Origin: Halobacillus sp. Nhm2S1
GTDB lineage: Bacteria > Bacillota > Bacilli > Bacillales > Halobacillaceae
Assembly: GCF_019599545.1 (NCBI RefSeq)
Contig: NZ_JAIEZV010000002.1
Span: 434,001-498,000 of the forward strand
Direction: 5' to 3'
DNA length: 64,000 nt
A program made the translations under genes and the position numbers. The notes under the pieces were generated by a model. It saw nothing but the letters and a program-made list of their open reading frames with translations. It made no database searches and was not told the origin of the DNA. Positions 18,596 to 27,767 of the stretch are shown here, in pieces (the stretch's first letter is position 1; each line of letters opens with the position of its first letter).

Positions 18596-20008
18596 TTATC
18601 CGTTAATCCAATCGGTATGGAACGTACCTTCTTTATCCACACGCTGATACGTGTGCGCACCGAAGTAGTCACGCTGGGCTTGCAGCAAGTTCGCTGGGAG
18701 CTTGGCTGTACGGTAGCTGTCGTAGTACGCAAGCGCACTGGAGAATGCAGGTATCGGTACACCGTTTTGAATCGCAAGAGCGAGTGTTTCACGAAGCTCT
18801 TTTTGATAAGAAACAGCGATATCCTGGAAGTAAGGATCGAGAAGCAGGTTCGTCAGGTTCTCGTCTTTATCGTACGCGTCTTTGATCTTCTGCAGGAACT
18901 GGGCACGGATGATACAGCCGCCGCGGAAGTTCATGGCGATGTCTCCGTACTGTAGGTCCCAGCCTTTTTCTTCAGACTGTGCACGCATCTGTGCGAAGCC
19001 TTGCGCGTAGGAGCAGATTTTGCTCATGTACAACGCTTTGCGAAGAGACTCGATGACTTCTTCTTTGTTTCCGTCAAATGTGACTTCTGGACCCGTCAGG
19101 TATTGGCTTGCTTTCTGGCGCTCTTCTTTCATCGCTGAAATGAAGCGTGCGAATACGGACTCTGTGATGATCGGAAGTGGGACACCAAGGTCAAGAGCAC
19201 TCTTACTTGTCCATTTTCCTGTTCCTTTTTGACCAGCCGTATCAAGGATGACATCGACAAGAGGTTTGCCTGTTTCTTCATCTACTTTTGTGAAAATGTC
19301 TGCTGTAATCTCGATCAGGTAGCTGTCGAGTTCTCCTTCGTTCCACTCTTTGAAGACTTCATGAAGCTCTTGAGCAGAGAGACCAAGAACATTTTTCATG
19401 ATGAAGTACGCTTCGCAGATCAACTGCATGTCACCATACTCGATGCCGTTGTGAACCATTTTCACGTAGTGGCCGGCACCACCGCGGCCCATGTAAGCTG
19501 CACAAGGTGTGCTTTCAACGTTTGCTGCGATTGCGTCGAAGATCGGCTTAACCTCTGCATACGCTTCGCTTGGTCCACCTGGCATGATGGATGGTCCTTT
19601 ACGAGCTCCTTCTTCCCCACCGGAGAATCCTGTTCCGATGAAGTGGATGCCTTTTTCTTCTAAGTAGGATGCACGGCGTTCAGTATCTTCATAGTACGTG
19701 TTTCCGCCGTCAATCAGCATGTCGCCTTCTTCTAAGTGAGGGACAAGGCTCTCGATCACTTTATCTGTTGTTTCTCCTGCTTTGACCATCATCAAAATTT
19801 TGCGTGGTTTTTCAAGAGAAGCGACGAATTCTTCAGCGCTGTAGGCACCAGAAATGTTCCCTGTATTCTCATCATTTCCGACCAGTTCGTCCACACGGTC
19901 TGTCCAGTAATCGTAGACAGACACTGTGTAGCCGTTGTCCTGGATATTAAGGGCAAGGTTTGCCCCCATAACTCCTAAACCGATGACTCCGATGTTCTGC
20001 TTATCCAT
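18596..20008 (-). CDS. gnd: 6-phosphogluconate dehydrogenase, decarboxylating
   Basis: Oxidises and decarboxylates 6-phosphogluconate to ribulose-5-phosphate, second NADPH-forming dehydrogenase of the pentose phosphate pathway. Rossmann motif [13 protein letters not shown]; substrate site [21 protein letters not shown]; catalytic Lys/His region [21 protein letters not shown]-terminal [22 protein letters not shown]. The 470-aa length matches long-type Gnd. It follows zwf by 39 bp on the same strand, so the two oxidative steps are probably co-transcribed. Confidence 0.97.
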   Translation of the reverse strand: MDKQNIGVIGLGVMGANLALNIQDNGYTVSVYDYWTDRVDELVGNDENTGNISGAYSAEEFVASLEKPRKILMMVKAGETTDKVIESLVPHLEEGDMLIDGGNTYYEDTERRASYLEEKGIHFIGTGFSGGEEGARKGPSIMPGGPSEAYAEVKPIFDAIAANVESTPCAAYMGRGGAGHYVKMVHNGIEYGDMQLICEAYFIMKNVLGLSAQELHEVFKEWNEGELDSYLIEITADIFTKVDEETGKPLVDVILDTAGQKGTGKWTSKSALDLGVPLPIITESVFARFISAMKEERQKASQYLTGPEVTFDGNKEEVIESLRKALYMSKICSYAQGFAQMRAQSEEKGWDLQYGDIAMNFRGGCIIRAQFLQKIKDAYDKDENLTNLLLDPYFQDIAVSYQKELRETLALAIQNGVPIPAFSSALAYYDSYRTAKLPANLLQAQRDYFGAHTYQRVDKEGTFHTDWING

Positions 20009-20047
20009 GTTCCGATCAAATCCTTTCCATTCTATCTGTAAAAGTTT

Positions 20048-21541
20048 TTACCACCATGTATAGCCGTCTTCGTTCAAGAGCTTCTCAGCTGCTTCCGGCC
20101 CTTCGGATCCGGCTTGATAACCGTGAAGAGGGAGAGCATCGTTTTCGAACGCCTCCAAGATTGGCTGAACCCACTTCCAGGAAAGCTCCACCTCGCTCCA
20201 ATGAGCAAAATACGTAGAGTGTCCCTGCATGGCGTCTTCCAATAGGTTTTCATAAGCCTCTGGTTGGGCATCCAGGTTTTTAGAGAAGTTGATGTACGCA
20301 GGTTCGAATTTCTCATTCGAATCGTCTTTCAAGTTGATGCGCAGCCCGACACTTTCGTTCGGGTTAATTTCAATCATCAACAAGTTGGACACCGCACCAG
20401 CTGCATCTTCATCCGCGGCAACTTCGTTCTTAAACTCAATAATAATGCGTGTCGATTTTTTCTCAAGACGTTTCCCTGTACGGATGTAAAAAGGAATGCC
20501 TTTCCAATAATCGTTATCGATGTACAAACGAGCAGCGAAATACGTGTCGTTATTGGAGTTTTCCGCTACACCGTCTTCTTCTAAATAACCAGGAATCGGC
20601 TCTGCGTTCATTTCACCCGCTTCATACTGTCCGCGCACGACATGTTTAGAAATTTCATCTTCCTCGACCGGGCGCAGCGATTCCATAATCGCTTTTTTCT
20701 TCTCTTCAATTTGTTTCGGCGTCAGTTTTTCCGGGTGGTGAAGCGCGGTCATCATCACTAGCTGAAGCAAATGATTCTGTACCATATCACGAATGGCCCC
20801 AGCCTTATCATAATAACCGGCTCTCGTTCCAACACCGACCGTCTCACTCGCTGTAATCTGAACGTTCGCAATCTGTTCATGGTTCCAGAGCGCCTTCAAA
20901 ATCGGATTCGGACGAATCAACGATTCAAGGTTCTGCACCATCGGTTTTCCAAGGTAATGGTCAATACGGAAAATCTCTTCTTCCCGGAAAACTTTCGTAA
21001 GCTCTGCATTCAAATGACGGGCAGAGTGCAAGTCACTCCCGAATGGCTTCTCAACAATCAGACGCTTCCAACCGCTTGTATCTGTAATTCCATTCTCGTG
21101 AAGAGAGGCCGAGATCGGCTCAATCAACTTCGGTGCAACCGAAAGATAGAACAGACGGTTGTCTGGAATGGAGAGCTCACTTTCTCTTTCTTCAATAAAG
21201 GCTTTCAATCCCTGATAGGATTCATCCTTCATCGCATCAAAAATGAAATAACGGAAAGAGGATAGGAACTCGTCCAAGTTTGATTCGTCTACATCTCTTC
21301 TTGAGAAAGTTTCCAGAGACTCTTTAATGATGTTATGGAAATCTTCCTGCGTGTAAGGTCTACGTCCAAGGCCTACGACGGATAGGGAATTCGGCATTTT
21401 CCCCTCGATATATAAATTATAGAGAGCGGGATAGATCTTACGTTTCGCCAAATCACCGCTTGCTCCGAATAAAACAAACGTCATGTCGTCCATCATTTCT
21501 GCGGTATCGATTCCATGACTATTCATGTTGTGTTGGTCCAT
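20048..21541 (-). CDS. zwf: Glucose-6-phosphate 1-dehydrogenase
   Basis: First committed enzyme of the oxidative pentose phosphate pathway. Coenzyme site FGASGDLAKRKIYPALY, catalytic RIDHYLGKPMVQNL, and the C-terminal W-Q-W-type end of family members. 497 aa. An excellent AGGAGGTAA precedes ATG 21541, although a second Met (DDMTFVLFG, residue 20) is nearer the usual N-terminus. gnd lies downstream. Confidence 0.97.
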   Translation of the reverse strand: MDQHNMNSHGIDTAEMMDDMTFVLFGASGDLAKRKIYPALYNLYIEGKMPNSLSVVGLGRRPYTQEDFHNIIKESLETFSRRDVDESNLDEFLSSFRYFIFDAMKDESYQGLKAFIEERESELSIPDNRLFYLSVAPKLIEPISASLHENGITDTSGWKRLIVEKPFGSDLHSARHLNAELTKVFREEEIFRIDHYLGKPMVQNLESLIRPNPILKALWNHEQIANVQITASETVGVGTRAGYYDKAGAIRDMVQNHLLQLVMMTALHHPEKLTPKQIEEKKKAIMESLRPVEEDEISKHVVRGQYEAGEMNAEPIPGYLEEDGVAENSNNDTYFAARLYIDNDYWKGIPFYIRTGKRLEKKSTRIIIEFKNEVAADEDAAGAVSNLLMIEINPNESVGLRINLKDDSNEKFEPAYINFSKNLDAQPEAYENLLEDAMQGHSTYFAHWSEVELSWKWVQPILEAFENDALPLHGYQAGSEGPEAAEKLLNEDGYTWW

Positions 21542-21577
21542 GATTCGTGTTACCTCCTGTACTTTTCAGCTTTTATT

Positions 21578-21606
21578 AGTATAAAGCATGAGTATCAAAT
21601 ATGTAA
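21578..21606 (-). promoter_or_regulatory. Probable sigma-A promoter of zwf-gnd
   Basis: On the minus strand TTACAT (21606-21601) and TATACT (21583-21578) are separated by exactly 17 bp. The -10 lies 36 bp before the start codon. Confidence 0.6.
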
Positions 21607-21950
21607 GTGAACAGGCTTGCGCCAGGAACACTGTTTTATTGTTTACCTCATTCATGACATTTATGAAATGTGTCTAAAATGTGTAGTTTGCCATGAAAAT
21701 TATTTTACTGAAAATTCGGCTGTTTTTAAAGAGGCAACAGGAGGCACACAGTCCGCATCAGGCTTAATTTCAGCGATGTGAGAAACGTGACGCTTTGTAT
21801 GTCGGCTATACTCTTAGTGTGAGCGTTTTCACTCTTATTTGCAATAGATTGAAAAAAATTTTCATATTATATTTGATTTGTGAGGGGATCCTTACACCGA
21901 ATTAGGTGATTTTCCTTTATTTTAAGCACTAGTCGTCCAAAAATAAAAAA
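21607..21950. other. Intergenic region between tctA and zwf
   Basis: About 340 bp with no plausible ORF. It contains the cre box at 21818-21831 and otherwise shows nothing recognisable. Confidence 0.5.
21818..21831. promoter_or_regulatory. CcpA cre box
   Basis: TGTGAGCGTTTTCA fits the consensus TGWNANCGNTNWCA at every fixed position. It lies between the tctA terminator and the zwf promoter, about 210 bp upstream of the latter, so its target is not obvious. Confidence 0.55.
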
Positions 21951-21984
21951 GCCGAACGCTCCTTTTCTTAGGAAGCATTCGACT
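21951..21984 (-). terminator. Terminator of the tctCBA operon
   Basis: A 12-pair stem on the minus strand, with G-T pairs, starts inside the last tctA codons and is followed by a T-run. It overlaps the tctA stop at 21968. Confidence 0.8.
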
Positions 21985-23485
21985 CTTGATCTGCCTCTTC
22001 GGCTTGTGTGTTTTTTCGGTTACGAATGATCGGAACAACGAATGATAGGATACTCACGATGTAAAGTCCGATGGATACTGGGTCTGAGATGAGAATCATC
22101 ATGTCTCCACCTGCAGCTGTAAGAGACTGTCTTAATGACTGCTCCATCATGCCTCCTAGGATGAAAGCTAAGATGAACGGAGCTGCCGGGAAGCTGAATA
22201 GTCTCATTAAATAGCCGACGAAACCGAATATCAACAATAGATACAAATCAAAGGTACTGAAGCTGATGGCATAAACACCGATCAAGCTGAAAATCGCAAC
22301 TAAGGAAATCAGCATTGGACGAGCGATTTTCAATATTTTTGCGATGTATGGAATGAGTGGTAAGTTCAAAATTAGTAAAAAGATATTTCCGATGTACATA
22401 CTCGCGATGATTCCCCAGAAAACTTCCGGACGATCGGCCATCAAAAGGGGCCCTGGCTGAATACCGAGCACGAGAAAAGCCCCTAACATCACGGCTGTCG
22501 TTCCGGATCCTGGTATGCCAAGACTTAGTAACGGTACGAAGGCACCACTAGTCGCTGCGTTGTTGGCCGTTTCCGGAGCAGACAACCCTTTAATTGATCC
22601 TTTCCCGAATTTTTTTGGATTTTTGGCGATTTTCTTTTCTGAAATATAACCGATGAAGGAAGCGATTGTCGCGCCTGCTCCGGGCAGAACCCCAAGAATG
22701 AAACCGAGGAACGACTGCCTGCTCATCGGGCCACGCATCTCTTTGAAATCCGCTTTGCTAAGCTTCAGGCTTCCGATGTCGCCCTGGTTTTGGAGCGACT
22801 GATCTTTTCGTTTTTTGACGAGAAAACAAATTTCAGCGAGAGCAAATAGTCCGAGAGCGATGACTAGGAAATCTATGCCTTCCAGTAAGTTCGGGTTGCC
22901 GAATGTAAAACGGCTTGTCCCCGTCTGTCCATCAATTCCAATTGTCGCTACCATAAAACCGACGGTAGCTGTGATCAAAGCTTTAATCGTTGAGCCATCT
23001 GACAGACTTGCGATGGCCGTCAGACCTAAGAACATGAGGGCAAAATATTGAGGCGGACCGAATGAAACCGCAACGGCAGATAAGGCGGGAGCGAACAACA
23101 TCAGAAGAACAACAGAAACCGTCCCTCCGACGAAAGAAGATATCGCAGCAATCGCCAATGCTTTTCCTGCTTCTCCTCGCTGGGCCATCGGATATCCGTC
23201 AAAGGATGTGGCAACTGTTCCCGATATTCCGGGAGCATTTAAGAGAATCGAGGACGTCGATCCACCGAATACAGCTCCGTAATAGACACCTGCCATCATC
23301 ACTAGAGCGACTGAGGGGTCCATTCCATATGTGATCGGAATCATGATCGCAATGGCACTGATCGGACCAAGTCCCGGCATCATTCCAATGAGCGTGCCGG
23401 CTACGACACCGATCAGAACGAACAAGATCCCCTGCCAGCTGAACGCGACCTGAATTCCTTGCATTAATCCTTCCATTGCACCCAT
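21968..23485 (-). CDS. tctA: Tripartite tricarboxylate transporter, large permease TctA
   Basis: Large membrane subunit (505 aa, about 11-12 TM helices) of a TTT uptake system for citrate-like or other carboxylates. Family signatures: GTLIGMMPGLGPISAIAIMIP near residues 25-46, YGAVFGGSTSSILLNAPG near 68-85, and the repeat-related ILGVLPGAGATIASFI and LGIPGSGTTAVMLGA in the second half. AAGGAGGTGAG precedes ATG 23485. It follows tctB by 16 bp. Confidence 0.95.
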   Translation of the reverse strand: MGAMEGLMQGIQVAFSWQGILFVLIGVVAGTLIGMMPGLGPISAIAIMIPITYGMDPSVALVMMAGVYYGAVFGGSTSSILLNAPGISGTVATSFDGYPMAQRGEAGKALAIAAISSFVGGTVSVVLLMLFAPALSAVAVSFGPPQYFALMFLGLTAIASLSDGSTIKALITATVGFMVATIGIDGQTGTSRFTFGNPNLLEGIDFLVIALGLFALAEICFLVKKRKDQSLQNQGDIGSLKLSKADFKEMRGPMSRQSFLGFILGVLPGAGATIASFIGYISEKKIAKNPKKFGKGSIKGLSAPETANNAATSGAFVPLLSLGIPGSGTTAVMLGAFLVLGIQPGPLLMADRPEVFWGIIASMYIGNIFLLILNLPLIPYIAKILKIARPMLISLVAIFSLIGVYAISFSTFDLYLLLIFGFVGYLMRLFSFPAAPFILAFILGGMMEQSLRQSLTAAGGDMMILISDPVSIGLYIVSILSFVVPIIRNRKNTQAEEADQESNAS

Positions 23486-23501
23486 GGTGACTCACCTCCT
23501 T

Positions 23502-23966
23502 CTAAAATGGTAGAACTCCTTGCGGGAGACGGATTTGTAATAAGTAATTGAACGAAAGGTACATAATCAGTGGAAATAGAACCGCAACGAGGAACGTCGT
23601 GACGAGCTTTCTGTACCCCAGGAACCAGGAACAGGCTATAATGAACAGCATAGAACTCAGGACAAAACCGATGATTTCCAGTAGGAAAATGTAAAGAAAG
23701 ATCATGCCACCCACCGCGAGCAAGACCAGCATTTCTTTTTTCGGTACCTGGCGTTTTTCTTTTTCCTCTTCGGTCTCTGAGGATTTATCAAAGAACAAAA
23801 AGACCGCAAGAATGATCAATAAATAGCCCAGGATCTTTGGGACAAAATCCGAATCAACTGGCACATAAGGGTATTCCTTTAAGTTATAGGTCAAATAAAG
23901 ATAACCAGCAGCGAACAAAATCAAGAAAATACTCACTTTCTGGTTCAACGTTTTCAGCAAGAACAT
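23502..23966 (-). CDS. tctB: Tripartite tricarboxylate transporter, small permease TctB
   Basis: Small membrane subunit with four hydrophobic segments (about residues 8-25, 37-57, 76-98 and 110-145). The start is ambiguous: TTG 23975, ATG 23966 or TTG 23960. AAGGTGAT overlaps the first two and is ideally spaced only for TTG 23960, so real translation may start there (MLKTLNQ). A stem-loop separates it from tctC. Sequence conservation in TctB is low; identity rests on topology and position between tctC and tctA. Confidence 0.88.
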   Translation of the reverse strand: MFLLKTLNQKVSIFLILFAAGYLYLTYNLKEYPYVPVDSDFVPKILGYLLIILAVFLFFDKSSETEEEKEKRQVPKKEMLVLLAVGGMIFLYIFLLEIIGFVLSSMLFIIACSWFLGYRKLVTTFLVAVLFPLIMYLSFNYLLQIRLPQGVLPF

Positions 23967-23981
23967 CACCTTCAATCTAAT

Positions 23982-24009
23982 AGAAAAGGGCCTGCGTACA
24001 GACCCTTTC
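23982..24009 (-). terminator. Stem-loop between tctC and tctB
   Basis: The minus-strand stem agaaaggg/cccttttct closes a loop in the 40-bp gap. No long T-run follows, so it is more likely an attenuator or mRNA 3'-end stabiliser for tctC than a full terminator. Confidence 0.6.
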
Positions 24010-24015
24010 TATCTA

Positions 24016-25023
24016 TTATTGATTCAACCCAAGCTCTTCCATTAAGCTTCCTAGTTCCTCTCTTTGTTCATCCAGGAACTGGCTGTACTCTTCACTATCC
24101 ATGTACATTTCATCCCAGCCATAATTGTTACGGATCTCGGCAAATGCTTCTGATTCACTGACTTCTTTCAGTTTTTCTTCATAATAGGCGACTTGTCCTT
24201 CCGTCATATCTCCAGGCCCGAAAAATCCTCTCCAGTTAACGAATGTCGCGTCGATGCCTTGTTCTGCTGCTGTCGGGAAGTCTTCAATCACTTCTCCTTC
24301 CAGACGTTCTTCTGCTGTAATTCCCAGTACACGAACTTTGCCTGCTTTCACTTGTTCGACCGTTTCAGCAATTCCCGTTGAATAAACGTCTGCACTTCCG
24401 TTCAGGATCTGTGTCATCCCTCCGCCATCTTGAGCAGAGACGTATTTGATTTTTTGAATATCGACACCTGCTTTTTTAGCGATAGTGACGAATTGCATGT
24501 GGTCCATAGAACCAGGAGAAGATGTTCCTACGACCGTTACGCTGGAAGGGTCGTTTTTCATATCTTCAAATAGCTCGTTCAAGTCCTGCCACTTTGCGTC
24601 ATCTGCGACAGCGAATGCTGCATAGTCCGCAATCATGTTGGAAAGTGGTGTGAAATCTTCATGAGATAAATCTGACTGGCCATTCAATGGAACGAAAATC
24701 AGTGGAGGAGAAGAAACGAAAATGTTGTGCGGGTTGTTCGTACTGTTGATGTAAGACCAACCGACAGCTCCCCCGCCGCCTTCTTTGTTAACGACACCGA
24801 CGTTCTGTTCGGTGATGCCTTCTTCCTCAAGGATCTTTCCAACAGAGCGAGCCGTCGTATCCCAGCCACCGCCAGCACCAGCAGGAGCGACAATTTCAAT
24901 ATTCTTGTTTGGCGTCCATTCCCCATCGCCGCCGTCTCCGCTCGTTTCCGAAGAGTCGCCGCCACAAGCAGCTAAGAGTAAAACAATCAATAAACTACCG
25001 ATCATCCATACATGCTTCTTCAT
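24016..25023 (-). CDS. tctC: Tripartite tricarboxylate transporter solute-binding lipoprotein TctC
   Basis: Extracytoplasmic substrate-binding protein (Bug family). Lipoprotein signal: MKKHVWMIGSLLIVLLLAAC with Cys at about residue 20, then an acidic Gly/Ser/Asp linker. Family motifs: NIEIVAPAGAGGGWDTTAR near residue 43, GGGAVGW, and VVGTSSPGSMDHMQFV. The ligand-binding core normally recognises the two carboxylates of a dicarboxylate or tricarboxylate; the actual ligand is unknown. First gene of tctCBA, preceded by a cre box and near the sensor-regulator pair. Confidence 0.95.
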   Translation of the reverse strand: MKKHVWMIGSLLIVLLLAACGGDSSETSGDGGDGEWTPNKNIEIVAPAGAGGGWDTTARSVGKILEEEGITEQNVGVVNKEGGGGAVGWSYINSTNNPHNIFVSSPPLIFVPLNGQSDLSHEDFTPLSNMIADYAAFAVADDAKWQDLNELFEDMKNDPSSVTVVGTSSPGSMDHMQFVTIAKKAGVDIQKIKYVSAQDGGGMTQILNGSADVYSTGIAETVEQVKAGKVRVLGITAEERLEGEVIEDFPTAAEQGIDATFVNWRGFFGPGDMTEGQVAYYEEKLKEVSESEAFAEIRNNYGWDEMYMDSEEYSQFLDEQREELGSLMEELGLNQ

Positions 25024-25081
25024 ATAATGAGTCCCCTCTCTTCTTGCTATTTGATGATAGTTTATAAGATAGAAATTAAAA

Positions 25082-25095
25082 TGTAACCGTTTTCA
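25082..25095. promoter_or_regulatory. CcpA cre box upstream of tctC
   Basis: TGTAACCGTTTTCA matches TGWNANCGNTNWCA on both strands. It is 59 bp upstream of the tctC start, within the expected promoter zone, predicting glucose repression of the transporter. Confidence 0.7.
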
Positions 25096-25211
25096 AAATA
25101 ACTAAAATTAAAAGCATAAAATCAATTAACCAAATAAAATTCACGGGAGTTCTTACAGTTTTTAACATTTATTCACATTTCCATTCCTTTATTCCTTTCT
25201 CTGATCAAACC

Positions 25212-25240
25212 AAAAAAAGACTCGTCATTTCGACGAGTCC
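25212..25240 (-). terminator. Terminator of the two-component operon
   Basis: gactcgtc/gacgagtc stem (25219-25239) with a minus-strand T-run, 11 bp after the regulator stop. Confidence 0.85.
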
Positions 25241-25250
25241 TCCCAATGCT

Positions 25251-25928
25251 TTAACCTTTATAATATTTTCGCTGAGGGCGGCCGACTTTTCCGTAGTTCA
25301 TCTCCGCCTTGCCTTTCCCTATGCTGATCAAGTACTCCAGATACCTTCGCGCGGTCGTTTTTGATGCTCCCATCTGACTGCTGGCCTGCTCAGCCGTCAA
25401 GCCATTTTCCCTAGCATCAGAAAGCATTCTTTCCACCTTCTCAAGCGTCAAGGGGTCGATGCCTTTAGGCACCGATATAGAAGTGGTCGCCACCGCTTCA
25501 TTCGAAGACTTCAACAACTGATCGACAGCGGTTTGGTCAAAGGTCTCAATCTGGTCCATCTGCTTTTTCCGTTCCTGATAGTTTTCAATCGTCTCCTGAA
25601 ATCGCTCCATCGTAATAGGCTTAATAATATAATCAAACACCCCATACTTCAGCGCCTTTTCCACAATCTCTTTTTCCTTCGCGGCTGTAATCATGATCAC
25701 ATCTGTTTGTGGTGCAATGGAACGAATGTCATGCAGGAGGTCGACGCCAAGCTGATCAGGCATATACACATCCAACAGAAGGAGATCCGGATGTTGTTCC
25801 TCGAGCATCTCTAACGTCTCTTCCGCATTCAAAGCCTTGCCCACAACTTCTACACCGTCAACCACTCGCAAAAATTGCGCATGCAGTTCAGCGACTCTAA
25901 AATCATCTTCACTGATCATCACCTTCAT
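25251..25928 (-). CDS. CitT/DctR-type response regulator
   Basis: 225-aa transcriptional regulator for the adjacent TctCBA transporter (inference from position). Receiver domain residues 1-120: acidic pair EDD near residue 7, phospho-acceptor Asp53 in LLLLDVYMPD, Thr in MITA and Lys in IIKPI. The C-terminal HTH contains LTAEQASSQMGASKTTARRYLEYL, characteristic of the CitB/MalR/DctR subgroup, then GRPQRKY. ATG 25928 is preceded by GGAGGTGG; longer in-frame starts run into the kinase gene. It overlaps the kinase by 20 bp. Confidence 0.93.
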   Translation of the reverse strand: MKVMISEDDFRVAELHAQFLRVVDGVEVVGKALNAEETLEMLEEQHPDLLLLDVYMPDQLGVDLLHDIRSIAPQTDVIMITAAKEKEIVEKALKYGVFDYIIKPITMERFQETIENYQERKKQMDQIETFDQTAVDQLLKSSNEAVATTSISVPKGIDPLTLEKVERMLSDARENGLTAEQASSQMGASKTTARRYLEYLISIGKGKAEMNYGKVGRPQRKYYKG

Positions 25929-27513
25929 CCGGTCCACCTCCTGTATGTTTTGGTAAAAAAATCGAGAACACCGCACCGCCGTCGTCACTATGGTCCACTT
26001 CCATCGTCCCTGACAGCTGCTCGACAATCTCCCTCACATTATGAAGACCATACCCTCTGTCATCTCCCTCTTTCGTAGAGAAACCTCGGACAAACAGAGA
26101 AGTATAGATGTCTTCAGGAATGCCTGGCCCGTTATCAGATACTTCAAAAACGATGTCGTTCCCTACATCCGTTACAAAAAACTCGACATATTTCTCTTTT
26201 TGACCACTCACCGCTTCAAAAGCATTATCGATCATGTTCCCTAACATCGTGACTAGCTCTGTCTTTGTGATATGTGGAGGCACACGCCCTAACCCCGAAT
26301 CTTCCTGAATCACGAAGTCCACTTTCTGCTCAGAAGCCGTACTCATTTTCCCTGTCAGGATCGCTTGAACTGTTTCTTCCTGGATCCGGTCAAAAATTAA
26401 GACTTGATGCTTTTGCGATATATGGAAATCTTCTTGAATCATTCCCATCGCCTCTTCCTGTTTCCCCAACTGCAAAAGCCCGAGCAGCACATACATTTTG
26501 TTGGCGTGCTCATGCGTCTGAGAGCGCAGACTTTCCGAGTGACGTTTCACTTCCGACAACGCCTGGACCATGTTTCTGACTTCTGTTTTATCACGAAAAC
26601 TGGAAACAACGCCGACGACCTGTCCTTCATGCATAATCGGAGTTCGATTGACGATCACGACCTTATCCATCAAAAGCATTTCTTCGTCCCTGGTTCCTTT
26701 TCCTGTCTCCAACACCTTCAGCATCTCTGTGTTAGGAAAGACATCCGTAATGAGCTGTCCCTCAGCTCCTCCTGGCAAGTTCAACAATTCAATAGCCGAC
26801 TGGTTGATCATCGTCACCCGCCCCTCTGCATCAACGGATATGATCCCTTCTTTGATTGAAGAAAGAATGGCTTCGCGCGTTTGGTAGAAGGACGTAATTT
26901 CGTAGGGCTCAAGGCCAAGCGAGTCTTTTCGTATACTCCGCGCCAGTAAAAGGCTTCCGACAGCCCCGACCACTAATACAAGGACCGCGACACCAAAGAC
27001 GTTCTCAAGCTTGTTCCATACGATGGAACGAACGTCCTCCAGCAAAAAACCGACCGAAACGATGCCGATAATGTCCCCATTTTCACCAATGATCGGCGCT
27101 TTTCCTCTTAAGGAAGGACCAAGCGTCCCCTCTGCTTTCGATATGTAATATTCGCCATTCTTCAGCGCCCGTTCATTGTCACCACCGACCATCCGCCTGC
27201 CGATTTTCCATTCATCGGGATGGGCATAACGGATGCTGTCTTTATTTCCGATTACGACAAACTCCGCCCCGGACTCCTCCTGCACACTCAAAGCGATCGG
27301 CTGAATGACTTCAGAAGGATCTTCTGTGTCAAACGCTTCTTTAATGGAAGGCATAAACGAGACGGTACTGGCTACTTGAAGAGCCAGTTGCCCCATCTGA
27401 TTTTCTACATCGCGTTTCTCCATATAGGCAAAAACACTCGCCAACAAACCGATGACCAAAATGAGTAAGGATGAAATGAGGACCATGATTTTCGTCCGCA
27501 GGGAAAACTTCAT
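25909..27513 (-). CDS. CitA/DcuS-type sensor histidine kinase
   Basis: Membrane sensor of extracellular carboxylates. TM1 at about residues 9-31, a periplasmic-type sCache domain (about 35-165), TM2 (about 170-195), a PAS domain (about 205-315), a SpoOB-type dimerisation helix with RSQTHEHANKMYVLLGL (phospho-His), and an ATPase domain with NMIDNAFEAV (N box), DNGPGIPE (G1) and GYGLHNVREIV (G2). ATG 27513 is chosen from GGAG six bases before it; GTG 27525 and ATG 27519 overlap that site. Upstream of and coupled to the response regulator. Confidence 0.93.
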   Translation of the reverse strand: MKFSLRTKIMVLISSLLILVIGLLASVFAYMEKRDVENQMGQLALQVASTVSFMPSIKEAFDTEDPSEVIQPIALSVQEESGAEFVVIGNKDSIRYAHPDEWKIGRRMVGGDNERALKNGEYYISKAEGTLGPSLRGKAPIIGENGDIIGIVSVGFLLEDVRSIVWNKLENVFGVAVLVLVVGAVGSLLLARSIRKDSLGLEPYEITSFYQTREAILSSIKEGIISVDAEGRVTMINQSAIELLNLPGGAEGQLITDVFPNTEMLKVLETGKGTRDEEMLLMDKVVIVNRTPIMHEGQVVGVVSSFRDKTEVRNMVQALSEVKRHSESLRSQTHEHANKMYVLLGLLQLGKQEEAMGMIQEDFHISQKHQVLIFDRIQEETVQAILTGKMSTASEQKVDFVIQEDSGLGRVPPHITKTELVTMLGNMIDNAFEAVSGQKEKYVEFFVTDVGNDIVFEVSDNGPGIPEDIYTSLFVRGFSTKEGDDRGYGLHNVREIVEQLSGTMEVDHSDDGGAVFSIFLPKHTGGGPDEGDDQ

Positions 27514-27767
27514 TGACATCTCCACCTATGAAAACGTTACCTTTTTTTATCGTAACATAGGAGAATATATTTCGGATGACCGAAGTCTGAATTTTATATA
27601 AATTGCATGAAATAAATTTGAGGATTTAAAAAAAATTGAGGTGCCTAGGTATGTTATTAATTTTAGTGAAGAATCCTCTCCCAATGTTATATCCCTTCAA
27701 TTTTTCTATTTAAAAAGAACCTACTAATGACGATATATGAGGTAAATCCAAAAAAAAGGATGAGTCC

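Noticed and set aside
18512-18955. 147-codon frame at the end of gnd
   Set aside because: Antisense to conserved gnd codons and its terminator; no start signals.
21601-21620. Possible REP-like copy (atgtaagtgaacaggc)
   Set aside because: It shares only GTAAG and ACAGG with a gap, and part of it is the zwf -35 element.
27529-27542. Possible cre box upstream of the sensor kinase (tgaaaacgttacct)
   Set aside because: It has two mismatches, including loss of the terminal CA.
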